Shown here one piece after another: positions 37,608 to 45,118 of a stretch of DNA of 64,000 nt (its first letter is position 1; each line of letters starts with the position of its first letter). Under the pieces are notes generated by a model. The model saw nothing but the letters and a program-made list of their open reading frames with translations, was not told the DNA's origin and searched no databases. The DNA lies in NCBI RefSeq assembly GCF_000332235.1, contig NZ_CM001775.1, forward strand, positions 3,830,272 to 3,894,271, given 5' to 3'. A program made the position numbers and the translations under genes. The DNA is from Geminocystis herdmanii PCC 6308. Lineage in GTDB: Bacteria; Cyanobacteriota; Cyanobacteriia; Cyanobacteriales; Cyanobacteriaceae.

Positions 37608-38012
37608 TTATGTCGAACTGAGGTTACTTATGGGCTTACTTTCGATTATAAACCACTTTTGTAATTCTTCTTCGTTTATTGTGCCACTGGCTAAGGCTTG
37701 AATTATGTTTACTACTTCTATTTCTGAGGCGATAAATTGATAACCATTGAGCATTAAAAAGGTTATTCCAGCAATAAAACCAGTTCTTTTATTAGCATCG
37801 ATAAAGGGATGATTTTTGACTATGCTAAAGGTATAACGACAGGCTAAGGAGGGAATATCAATAACTTGATTGTAGTAATATTGATTTTGTGGACGGACTA
37901 AAGCTGATTCTAGCAAACCTTTATCCCTTAAACCATTTGCTCCTCCATATTCGCTGATTTGTTCTTGGTGGATGGCGATCGCCAAAGAAACTGACAACCA
38001 ATGAATATTCAT
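37608..38012 (-). CDS. doc: Doc/Fic-type toxin (death-on-curing)
   Basis: A 134-aa Doc-family protein. The motif HPFIDANKRTG (Fic core HPFxx(G/A)NKR) and the N-terminal HQEQISEYGGANGLRDKGLLESAL are typical. P1 Doc inactivates EF-Tu by phosphorylation. Its ATG overlaps the end of the upstream AbrB-type gene (ATGA-like 4-bp overlap), indicating a coupled toxin-antitoxin operon. Confidence 0.88.
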   Translation of the reverse strand: MNIHWLSVSLAIAIHQEQISEYGGANGLRDKGLLESALVRPQNQYYYNQVIDIPSLACRYTFSIVKNHPFIDANKRTGFIAGITFLMLNGYQFIASEIEVVNIIQALASGTINEEELQKWFIIESKPISNLSST

Positions 38013-38233
38013 TTGGCTAACTCTCGTAAGGCATTGCGATATTGTTTCATTACTTTTCGTGCGGTGTCCATTTCTTTTTCAAATTCGGGATTATAGGGAG
38101 TAATTTCAAAGCCATTTGGGGTAGGAGTGAGATAGAGATTATCACCTTTTTCTATGTGCATTTTGGCTAATATTTCTTTGGGTAAAACAACCCCAGTGGA
38201 GTTACCGACGGTAGTTACTTTTAATTTAAACAT
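38009..38233 (-). CDS. AbrB/MazE-type antitoxin
   Basis: A 74-aa SpoVT-AbrB swapped-hairpin protein (KVTTVGNSTGVVLPKEILAKMHIEKGDNLYL) with a C-terminal helical tail likely to bind the toxin. It is paired with a Doc toxin, whereas P1 Doc pairs with a Phd fold. The operon is probably autoregulated. Confidence 0.85.
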   Translation of the reverse strand: MFKLKVTTVGNSTGVVLPKEILAKMHIEKGDNLYLTPTPNGFEITPYNPEFEKEMDTARKVMKQYRNALRELAK

Positions 38234-38409
38234 TGTCTTATCAAAAATTTGTTATAACTAATATTATAATATTTGGCGAATAAATTATGCCACAAATAAC
38301 GATCGAGAGTAGTCTCCTTAAGTTTTCAGCCGTTTAAAGTATAATCAACATTTATGGATTTTGAGGATTTTATCATGAACCGCCTATTTCAATGGGAGTA
38401 ATGTTTTAA

Positions 38410-38442
38410 TTCTCAATTCTCAATTTTCAATTCTCCATTAAT
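38410..38442. repeat. Heptamer array (tctcaat)n upstream of oppA-like gene
   Basis: About five degenerate 7-bp units end two bases before the start codon of the solute-binding protein, so the ribosome-binding region is made of repeat DNA and no Shine-Dalgarno sequence is seen. Confidence 0.7.
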
Positions 38443-38443
38443 T

Positions 38444-40165
38444 ATGACTTATTCTTCTTTCATCAAATACATTTCCCTCGTTATTGCCAGTTTTAGTTTA
38501 ATTAGTTGCAATTCTTCCCCGAATCCTGATGCTTCGAGTTCCATGGCAGAGAATGATAAACTATTAAAAATGATCTATTGGCAAGCACCCACTATTTTAA
38601 ATCCTCACCTCTCCACAGGATTTAAAGACGCAGAAGCTAGTAGAATTACCCTTGAGCCTTTAGCAACCTTTAACCCCGACAGTGAATTAATACCAGTATT
38701 AGCCTCAGAAATTCCTACTGTAGAAAATGGCGGTATTGCTAAAGATGGAAAGTCGATCGAATGGAAGTTACGGCAGGATGTAAAATGGTCAGATGGACAA
38801 CCCTTTACAGCTAAAGACGTGGTATTCACCTATGAATTTATCACCAATCCGAAAGTAGGCAGTGTCAATGCCAAAGAATATCTCAATGTGGAAAAAGTAG
38901 AAGCCTTAGACGACTATACCGTTAAAGTGACTTTCAAAGAAGTAAATCCTGCTTGGTTTTCCGTGTTTGTGGGCAGTGCGGGGATGATTTTACCCAGTCA
39001 CCTTTATAGTGAGTATAACGGAGAAAATGCTCGATCAGCTCCATATAATCTTATCCCCATTGGCACAGGTGCTTATAGTGTGGTGCAATTTAAACCGGGA
39101 GATTCTGTCATCTATCAAAAAAATCCCCATTATCGTCAACCCGAAAAACTCAGTTTCGACAGTGTGGAAATTAAAGGAGGAGGAGATGCTACTTCCGCCG
39201 CTAGGGCAGTTTTACAAACCGCAGAAGCAGATTTTGCCTATAACATACAAGTAGAATCTAATATTTTGCAAGATTTAATTAAGGGAGGAAAGGGTAATAT
39301 AGTTACTAATTTCGGTTCTAATAGTGAAAGGGTATTATTAAACTATACTGATCCTAATCGTGCCACATCGGAGGGAGAAAAATCAAGTTTACAGTTTCCT
39401 CATCCTTTTCTCAGTGATAGTAATGTGAGACAAGCCTTAGCTTTAGCCATCGATAAAAATACGATCGTAACCCAACTTTATGGTACAACAGGAAAACCCA
39501 CCAATAACTTTTTACTTGCACCGCCTAACTACGTTTCTGATACTCCCTTCCCTGAATACAACATGGAAAAAGCCAAGGAATTATTAGATAATGCAGGATG
39601 GAAAGACAGTAACGGTGATGGCATTCGAGATAAAAACGGTGTGGAAATGAAGGTTGTTTTTCAAACTACCGTTAACCCTTTACGGCAAAAAACCCAAGAA
39701 ATCATTAAACAGAGTTGGCAATCTTTAGGGGTTGCTGTAGAATTAAAGACGATCGATGCTAGTGTCTTCTTTTCTAGTGATCCTAGTAATACCGACACCG
39801 TAGAACGTTTTTCGGCGGACGTTCAAATGTTTACGACTGGTAACGGTAATCCCGATCCGACTCCCTACTTTCAAGTCTATACTTGTGATAATATACCCCA
39901 AAAGAGCAATAATTGGTCTGGAAATAACTACTCTCGTTATTGTAACCAAGAGTTCGATCGACTTTTAACGACTGTCACCACAGAATTAAACCCCGAAAAG
40001 AGGGCAACTATTTTTAAACAACTAAACGATTTACTGATTAAAGATACAGCAGTAGTTCCGATCGTACATAGAGGAGATACCGTAGCCGTTAGCAATAATT
40101 TACAGGGAGTAGAATTAACCCCTTGGGATTTAAAAACATGGAATATTGCTGACTGGAATAAATAA
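38444..40165 (+). CDS. Peptide ABC transporter substrate-binding lipoprotein (SBP_bac_5)
   Basis: A 573-aa exported lipoprotein; the signal peptide ends in a lipobox (SLISC, Cys at residue 22). Family 5 signatures: WKLRQDVKWSDGQPFTAKDVVFTYEF and VRQALALAIDKNTIV. It would deliver oligopeptides or related solutes to a Dpp/Opp permease not present in the window. Monocistronic; two hairpins downstream probably terminate it. Confidence 0.9.
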   Translation: MTYSSFIKYISLVIASFSLISCNSSPNPDASSSMAENDKLLKMIYWQAPTILNPHLSTGFKDAEASRITLEPLATFNPDSELIPVLASEIPTVENGGIAKDGKSIEWKLRQDVKWSDGQPFTAKDVVFTYEFITNPKVGSVNAKEYLNVEKVEALDDYTVKVTFKEVNPAWFSVFVGSAGMILPSHLYSEYNGENARSAPYNLIPIGTGAYSVVQFKPGDSVIYQKNPHYRQPEKLSFDSVEIKGGGDATSAARAVLQTAEADFAYNIQVESNILQDLIKGGKGNIVTNFGSNSERVLLNYTDPNRATSEGEKSSLQFPHPFLSDSNVRQALALAIDKNTIVTQLYGTTGKPTNNFLLAPPNYVSDTPFPEYNMEKAKELLDNAGWKDSNGDGIRDKNGVEMKVVFQTTVNPLRQKTQEIIKQSWQSLGVAVELKTIDASVFFSSDPSNTDTVERFSADVQMFTTGNGNPDPTPYFQVYTCDNIPQKSNNWSGNNYSRYCNQEFDRLLTTVTTELNPEKRATIFKQLNDLLIKDTAVVPIVHRGDTVAVSNNLQGVELTPWDLKTWNIADWNK

Positions 40166-40225
40166 TAACAGGAAAAATATCACCGATTGGCGGTTAGAAA
40201 AATTCAGAGAAGCCTATAACGTAAA

Positions 40226-40262
40226 ACAGCCTTCTAGGCTGTCAGACAGGCAGGATGCCTGT
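40226..40262 (+). terminator. Two adjacent hairpins after the OppA-like gene
   Basis: ACAGCC / GGCTGT with a 5-nt loop (40226-40242), and ACAGGC / GCCTGT with a 5-nt loop (40246-40262). Located 61 nt after the stop codon and before a convergent gene. A possible terminator; the second hairpin resembles a common cyanobacterial repeat. Confidence 0.5.
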
Positions 40263-40396
40263 TTCACCGAGGGGAAGGATATTGAAAAAATTGATATTCT
40301 TTAAATTTTTATCTTAAAACTTTGCATCATAGTTTTTATCGATTAGGGAGATAGGAGTCAGGAGACAGGAGAAATACTGATATTTTTATGTCCAAC

Positions 40397-41632
40397 TCAA
40401 GTAATAATGAGGGGTTTTCTTCCCTTCAAGCCAGTCATTAACTTTAAGGCAAAAAGTTTTAAAGGAGGAATATGTCTCATCATTAGTAATCCGCAACGGC
40501 GAATAGCGATGATAGGAAAAAGATTACTAGAGAAAAATCTATCTAAAAAGTCGGTAAAGCCTAAAATAGCTAAATTTTCTTGTTTACGCCAATGATTATA
40601 TTGGTTTAATACTTCTAAATCACCTATATCTTTGTTGTCTTTGACTGCCTGAGTTAAAACTTCCGCTAAGGCGACAGCATCTCTGATACCTAAGTTTAAA
40701 CCTTGCCCACCGACAGGATGACAACAATGGGCGGCATCACCAATTAATGCTAATCTGGGTTTAACATAAGTTTCACTCTGCATTAATTGTACTGGAAATA
40801 GGTTTCGATCGCTCACTAATTCAAATGTACCAAAATGCCCTTCAGTATGATGTTGGAGACGGGAGATAAATTCAGAGACAGGTAAAGATTGTAACTCTTT
40901 AGCGATGGCATGAGGCGCACTCCAAACGATTTGACAACGATTGTCGGGGAGAGGAAGAATCCCCATAGGACCTGTTTCCCAAAAACGTTCAAAAGCCGTA
41001 TCATTAGACTTGGCGGAGTGTTTGATGGTAAAAGCAACGCAGGATTGCCAATATTTCCAGCCACGAGTTTTAATATTTGCCTGTTGTCTAACGTAGGATT
41101 TTGCACCGTCAGCACCGATAATTAATTTAGTGTGAAGGTTAATGTCTTGATTTTGATGACGAATTTTGACAATATTCTGGGAGTCTTGTTTTTCGATACC
41201 AATGACTTGAGTTTCTTCATAGTAGGTAATATCCGAAGATTGTAAACTGGCATTTTGTAACGCTGACAAGATGTAAGAATGTTCCCCCACATAACCTAAA
41301 TAATCGGTTTGCAAATCTTCGGTTTTAAATTTCACTATCCAAGGGAAAAAAGCATCACTGAGACGAATATGCTTAAATTTGCCGATGTGAGGAAAAATAT
41401 CATGCCAAACCCCAAGACTATGGAAAATTTTACCGCTTAAAATCGATAAGGCGTAGGCTTGTTTGCGATTTTTTGTCATTACTAGGGTTTGACTTTCGAT
41501 TATGGCAATTTTCAACCCCGTATTTTTCAAGGCTATGGCTAAAGTTGTACCGACAATACCACCGCCAACAATGACTAAATCATATTTTTCGATAACTGAT
41601 ACATTCGTGATAGAGGATTTTTCTTCATTCAT
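40397..41632 (-). CDS. FAD-dependent UbiH-like hydroxylase
   Basis: A 411-aa flavoprotein monooxygenase. N-terminal VIVGGGIVGTTLAIAL binds ADP of FAD; the DG motif is IGADGAKSYVR; the second FAD motif is LIGDAAHCCHPVGGQGLNLGIRDA. Closest in style to UbiH/COQ6-type quinone hydroxylases, which cyanobacteria lack ubiquinone to use; a role in plastoquinone or another aromatic substrate is possible. Substrate unknown. Confidence 0.85.
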   Translation of the reverse strand: MNEEKSSITNVSVIEKYDLVIVGGGIVGTTLAIALKNTGLKIAIIESQTLVMTKNRKQAYALSILSGKIFHSLGVWHDIFPHIGKFKHIRLSDAFFPWIVKFKTEDLQTDYLGYVGEHSYILSALQNASLQSSDITYYEETQVIGIEKQDSQNIVKIRHQNQDINLHTKLIIGADGAKSYVRQQANIKTRGWKYWQSCVAFTIKHSAKSNDTAFERFWETGPMGILPLPDNRCQIVWSAPHAIAKELQSLPVSEFISRLQHHTEGHFGTFELVSDRNLFPVQLMQSETYVKPRLALIGDAAHCCHPVGGQGLNLGIRDAVALAEVLTQAVKDNKDIGDLEVLNQYNHWRKQENLAILGFTDFLDRFFSSNLFPIIAIRRCGLLMMRHIPPLKLFALKLMTGLKGRKPLIIT

Positions 41633-41705
41633 AAGTCACTGCAAATAATATAATTTCGATCGAGGTAAATTCGATCGGACACTTAATATATCTTAACATT
41701 TAATT

Positions 41706-41798
41706 CAGGAGTGTCTTATAGTATTTTGGAGTTGGGGAGTTGGGGAGTTGGGGTGTTGGGGTGTTAGAGAAAATTTGTTAATTGTTAATTATTAATTG
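41706..41798. repeat. Dispersed repeat with 9-bp purine tandem and heptamer tail
   Basis: GTGTCTTATAGTATTTTGG (head) followed by three to four copies of gagttgggg, then (gttaatt)n heptamers up to the end of the next gene. One of the dispersed head-plus-tail elements. Confidence 0.6.
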
Positions 41799-42071
41799 TT
41801 ATTTTCGTTCATTTTTACGAGTTTTTTTCAATTTTTTTAGCATTCTTTCCCCCTTACCACTAGAGATTTTAAATTTATATCCCCCTCGTTTAGCAATGCC
41901 AGAAATTTCTATAAATTTTTCCGACTCTAAACCCATTAAATGATGATTTATCCTATATAAACCACCATCCCTAAGAATACTAAATTTACATAAATCTCCG
42001 ATCGATATATGAGGATATTCAGCTATAATTAAAAAAATTTCTTTACGATTGCCTGTTAGTATATGATTCAT
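41799..42071 (-). CDS. Small winged-helix-like hypothetical protein
   Basis: A 90-aa basic protein. EIFLIIAEYPHISIGDLCKFSILRDGGLYRINHHLMGLESEKFIEISG looks like a winged helix-turn-helix in the style of small transcriptional regulators. A Lys/Arg-rich tail (LKKLKKTRKNERK) follows. No named family. Monocistronic. Confidence 0.55.
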   Translation of the reverse strand: MNHILTGNRKEIFLIIAEYPHISIGDLCKFSILRDGGLYRINHHLMGLESEKFIEISGIAKRGGYKFKISSGKGERMLKKLKKTRKNERK

Positions 42072-42225
42072 AGATAGTCACCTCTATTTTATCTAATTAT
42101 TAATTAAATTAAACATAAGAATATATAGGAGAATAGGCTATCAATTTGATTGATTAAAATATTATAATTTTATGAAGAAGGAATATTTTTCAAGCCTAAA
42201 TATCCCATTCTAACCTATAAAAAAA

Positions 42226-42942
42226 TTAATGACTGACACCGAGATATAATTGGGCAACTTGAGGATTATTAAGTAAGTCTTCACCTCCCCCCTCAATGGC
42301 ATCTCTACCGCTTTCCAAAACATAACCACGATGCGCCATCATTAAGGCTTTTTTAGCATTTTGTTCTACTAAAACAATAGCCTTTCCCGTAGCATTTATT
42401 GCTTTTATTTGTTCAAAAATATTATTAACCAAAATAGGCGAAAGTGCCGCTGATGGTTCATCCAATAATAACAAATCAGGGTCTAGCATTAAAGCCCTCC
42501 CCATGGCTAACATTTGTCTTTCACCTCCTGATAATGTACCAGCTTTTTGTTTTGCCCTTTCTTTCAATTTAGGAAACATAGTATATATTAGCTCTTTTTG
42601 TTTCTTGCTTGAGCCTGATAAAGTATAAGCACCCATTTCCAAATTTTCCTCAATGGTGAGACTAGGAAAAACATTGACAATTTGAGGCACATAACACATT
42701 CCCCGCCTAACAATCTCATTAGGCTTTAATCCGGCAATATTTTCTCCTTTAAAAATGATTTTGCCCTGATTTGGTGATAATAATCCAAAAATCGTCTTTG
42801 CTAGAGTGGACTTTCCTGCACCATTAGGACCTATTACCGTTACTAACTCATGTGCTTCAATTTTAAAATTTATACCTTGTAAAATGTTTAAGTCTTTTAT
42901 ATATCCAGCATAAACATTTTTTACTTCTAGCATAGGACTCAT
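42226..42942 (-). CDS. Branched-chain/neutral amino acid ABC transporter ATPase (LivF/NatE-type)
   Basis: A 238-aa ABC ATPase. Walker A GPNGAGKST, signature LSGGERQMLAMGRAL, Walker B LLLLDEPSAALSP and H-loop region VLVEQNAKKAL; the last and the overall sequence are typical of LivF-like subunits. The other Nat/Liv subunits are not in the window, as is common for scattered cyanobacterial nat genes. It lies downstream of the ferredoxin gene, from which it is separated by a heptamer array. Confidence 0.85.
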   Translation of the reverse strand: MSPMLEVKNVYAGYIKDLNILQGINFKIEAHELVTVIGPNGAGKSTLAKTIFGLLSPNQGKIIFKGENIAGLKPNEIVRRGMCYVPQIVNVFPSLTIEENLEMGAYTLSGSSKKQKELIYTMFPKLKERAKQKAGTLSGGERQMLAMGRALMLDPDLLLLDEPSAALSPILVNNIFEQIKAINATGKAIVLVEQNAKKALMMAHRGYVLESGRDAIEGGGEDLLNNPQVAQLYLGVSH

Positions 42943-42947
42943 AATAA

Positions 42948-43068
42948 TTGAGAATGGATAATTGAGAATGGATAATTGAGAATTGAGAATTGAGAATTGA
43001 GAATTGAGAATTGAGAATTGAGAATTGAGAATTGAGAATTGAGAATTGAGAATGGAAAATGGATAATG
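42948..43068. repeat. Long heptamer array (gagaatt)n
   Basis: About sixteen copies of a 7-bp unit, flanked by variants (gagaatg gataatt), filling the space between the ferredoxin stop and the ABC ATPase start. Confidence 0.95.
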
Positions 43069-43074
43069 GGTAAG

Positions 43075-43302
43075 TTAAACAGGGGTTTTTTGCAATTCTG
43101 GTCGTTCTTCTGCTAAAATTGCATCTTCTACGGGGCAAACTTGAAGACAAATTCCACAGTCTATACAAGTATCAAAATCAATCCAATACCAATCCGTGCC
43201 TTTTATATTTTTACTTACTCCTTCGTGAATACACGCTACAGGACAAGCTGAAACACAATCGGCGATTCCTTCACAAACATCTGTTACAATAGTATGGGGC
43301 AT
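43075..43302 (-). CDS. Bacterial-type 4Fe-4S ferredoxin
   Basis: A 75-aa two-cluster ferredoxin. The second binding loop is canonical (CIDCGICLQVCP). The first is CEGIADCVSACPVAC, with a longer spacing (C-x5-C-x3-CP), which may hold a [3Fe-4S] or [4Fe-4S] cluster. Cytosolic electron carrier; partner unknown. Its stop is 7 bp from a heptamer array, and another array lies upstream. Confidence 0.88.
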   Translation of the reverse strand: MPHTIVTDVCEGIADCVSACPVACIHEGVSKNIKGTDWYWIDFDTCIDCGICLQVCPVEDAILAEERPELQKTPV

Positions 43303-43435
43303 TTTTTATCTCTCTTTGATATAATTACCCAAATAATTATATAGCAATCTGATTTGATTTGTGAGATATTGACGAGGTAGAAGACTCCGAAGATAGGCAG
43401 GAAGACTAGAAGACTAGAAAAAAATTGATGCGTTT

Positions 43436-43532
43436 TCCATTCTCCATTCTCCATTCTCCATTCTCCATTCTCCATTCTCCATTCTCCATTCTCCATTCTC
43501 CATTCTCCATTCTCCATTCTCCATTCTCCATT
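43436..43532. repeat. Long heptamer array (tctccat)n
   Basis: About fourteen near-perfect 7-bp units. It runs to within 6 bp of the start codon of the GIY-YIG-like gene and forms most of the region between it and the divergent ferredoxin gene. Confidence 0.95.
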
Positions 43533-43537
43533 AATTA

Positions 43538-44137
43538 ATGATGTCTTATTCTCATTATCCATTAGGAAAAGGTAATAATCAGCAATTGAGTTTATTTGAA
43601 TCACAGGCAATTTATGAGGTGAAAAAGCCGAATTTAGTGTCTGATTTTGTTATGAGTTATGACTTCTTAAAAACATGGAAAAATAATCTTTATACTTATC
43701 AACAAAATCAACGAAATAATTTATCTCAACAAACTACTTTTTTTGAGGATAATATTAGTTTATTTGATGTGGATTTATTTGATCCTTTTTCTCTTGAAAC
43801 TCATCCTGATCAATTTTATGATTTACCGAACTATAATCTTAGTAGCAGTTGTCTTTATTTTATCTTAGATACTGATGCTAATTTACTTTTATATGTAGGA
43901 GAAACTAAGTTATCTCCTCATCAAAGATGGGTTAATCATGATTGTAAAAGTTATATTCAAAATTATGTTGAATTGCATCGCAAATATAAGCTAAATTTGA
44001 CTATTCGTAGTGCTTTTTTATGGGGAATTTCTACGGAGAGAAAGTTACGTCAATCCATAGAAAAACAATTAATTATTAAGTGGCGATCGCCTTTTAATAA
44101 AGAGTCTTGGCAATATTGGGGGCAACCTTTTAAATAG
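43538..44137 (+). CDS. GIY-YIG-like nuclease family protein
   Basis: A 199-aa protein. The C-terminal half reads CLYFILDTDANLLLYVGETKLSPHQRWVNHDCK ... SAFLWGISTERKLRQSIEKQLIIKWRSPFNKES, which fits a GIY-YIG domain (Y-x(n)-YVGET, Arg, and a Glu in the ERKLRQSIE helix, Asn in PFNKE). The N-terminal half is not recognised. Two ATGs are adjacent at 43538 and 43541; either may be used. No Shine-Dalgarno sequence, because the heptamer array abuts the start. Confidence 0.75.
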   Translation: MMSYSHYPLGKGNNQQLSLFESQAIYEVKKPNLVSDFVMSYDFLKTWKNNLYTYQQNQRNNLSQQTTFFEDNISLFDVDLFDPFSLETHPDQFYDLPNYNLSSSCLYFILDTDANLLLYVGETKLSPHQRWVNHDCKSYIQNYVELHRKYKLNLTIRSAFLWGISTERKLRQSIEKQLIIKWRSPFNKESWQYWGQPFK

Positions 44138-44144
44138 TTAATAA

Positions 44145-44795
44145 TTAATTAATTTGTTTATTTTTTTGATTTTTTAAGTATTCAAATACTGATTTATCTC
44201 CTATGTCTGGGGTAATGTCTTGAATGGTTTTATTCATGATAAATACTAAAAATAATATTCCCCATGTAGCTAGTAAAAATTGTTCTAATTTTAAGGTGAA
44301 AATATCAAGCATATAACCTAGTAATAAACTGGGAATCATCAAGGTTAAAACTTTTGATTCTACACGGTTAAAACAGAAGGCTTCTTTAATAAATATTCCT
44401 GTTAAACTAGCAAAAATAAAGCCAATTCCTAATAAACTTAAGGGATTGTTATTGATAAAAGTTACTAAATTTCCTTGACTTTCGATCGAAAAGATGATAG
44501 TACTAATTGTACCGATTATCCAGAAAAGTTTGAGGGTATCATGTAAGGGTTTTAAATAAATATGAATTTTTTGTAAACTTACCCCTAATCCGATGATAAA
44601 AAAGGCAAATAAGAGAGTAATTATTTTTTCAGTAATGGGATTTAAACCTACCCAAAAAAAGACTAATATTCCCACAGCAAAACTGACGGCAGCGACTCCT
44701 AAACCAATACGATAGATTATGACTTCTTTTCGATCGTCTTGGGTTATGGTAAAATATCCGAATTGTCCTTGATAAACTTCAGATTCTGTCATCAT
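44145..44795 (-). CDS. DUF2301-type integral membrane protein
   Basis: A 216-aa protein with about six membrane segments. The N-terminus EVYQGQFGYFTITQDDRKEVIIYRIGLGVAAVSFAVG resembles the cyanobacterial DUF2301 family of unknown function. Convergent with the GIY-YIG-like gene (7 bp between stops). Confidence 0.65.
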   Translation of the reverse strand: MMTESEVYQGQFGYFTITQDDRKEVIIYRIGLGVAAVSFAVGILVFFWVGLNPITEKIITLLFAFFIIGLGVSLQKIHIYLKPLHDTLKLFWIIGTISTIIFSIESQGNLVTFINNNPLSLLGIGFIFASLTGIFIKEAFCFNRVESKVLTLMIPSLLLGYMLDIFTLKLEQFLLATWGILFLVFIMNKTIQDITPDIGDKSVFEYLKNQKNKQIN

Positions 44796-45118
44796 AGTAT
44801 TTAATTGATTCTTACTCTAATTTGATTAGTTCGATCGTCATATTGTTTATTTTATTTTACCATTACTGCTATTATTACTCAATAACCCTTATTTTAAAAG
44901 GTTTTTAATCTCGAACTCAGGTTTCTCCTATCTCCTGTCTCCTGACTCCTTTCTCCTATCCTCATCAAAAAACTTTTTCAGCAACCCCTAACTACTGACT
45001 AATTAACTATTTATAATTACCTATTTAAAATTAATTAATTATTTACTTTACTGAATGACCAAAAAGTGTAAAAATGGATTGAATATTGCAGTAAATTAGA
45101 GATTCGATCGAACTTAAT
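44796..45118. repeat. Intergenic region with reverse dispersed repeat
   Basis: Pyrimidine tandem tctcctgtctcctgactcc (about 44931-44955) followed by catcaaaaaactttttcagcaacccct (about 44963-44990), a reverse copy of the dispersed element. The promoter of the ThDP-enzyme gene should lie in the remaining AT-rich 120 bp. Confidence 0.55.

Noticed and set aside
42863-43168. 101-codon reverse ORF across the ferredoxin/ABC junction
   Set aside because: Repeat translation (LNSQFSI)n overlapping both real genes in another frame.
43284-43610. 108-codon reverse ORF
   Set aside because: Contains repeated GEWRMEN from the (tctccat)n array and overlaps two better genes.
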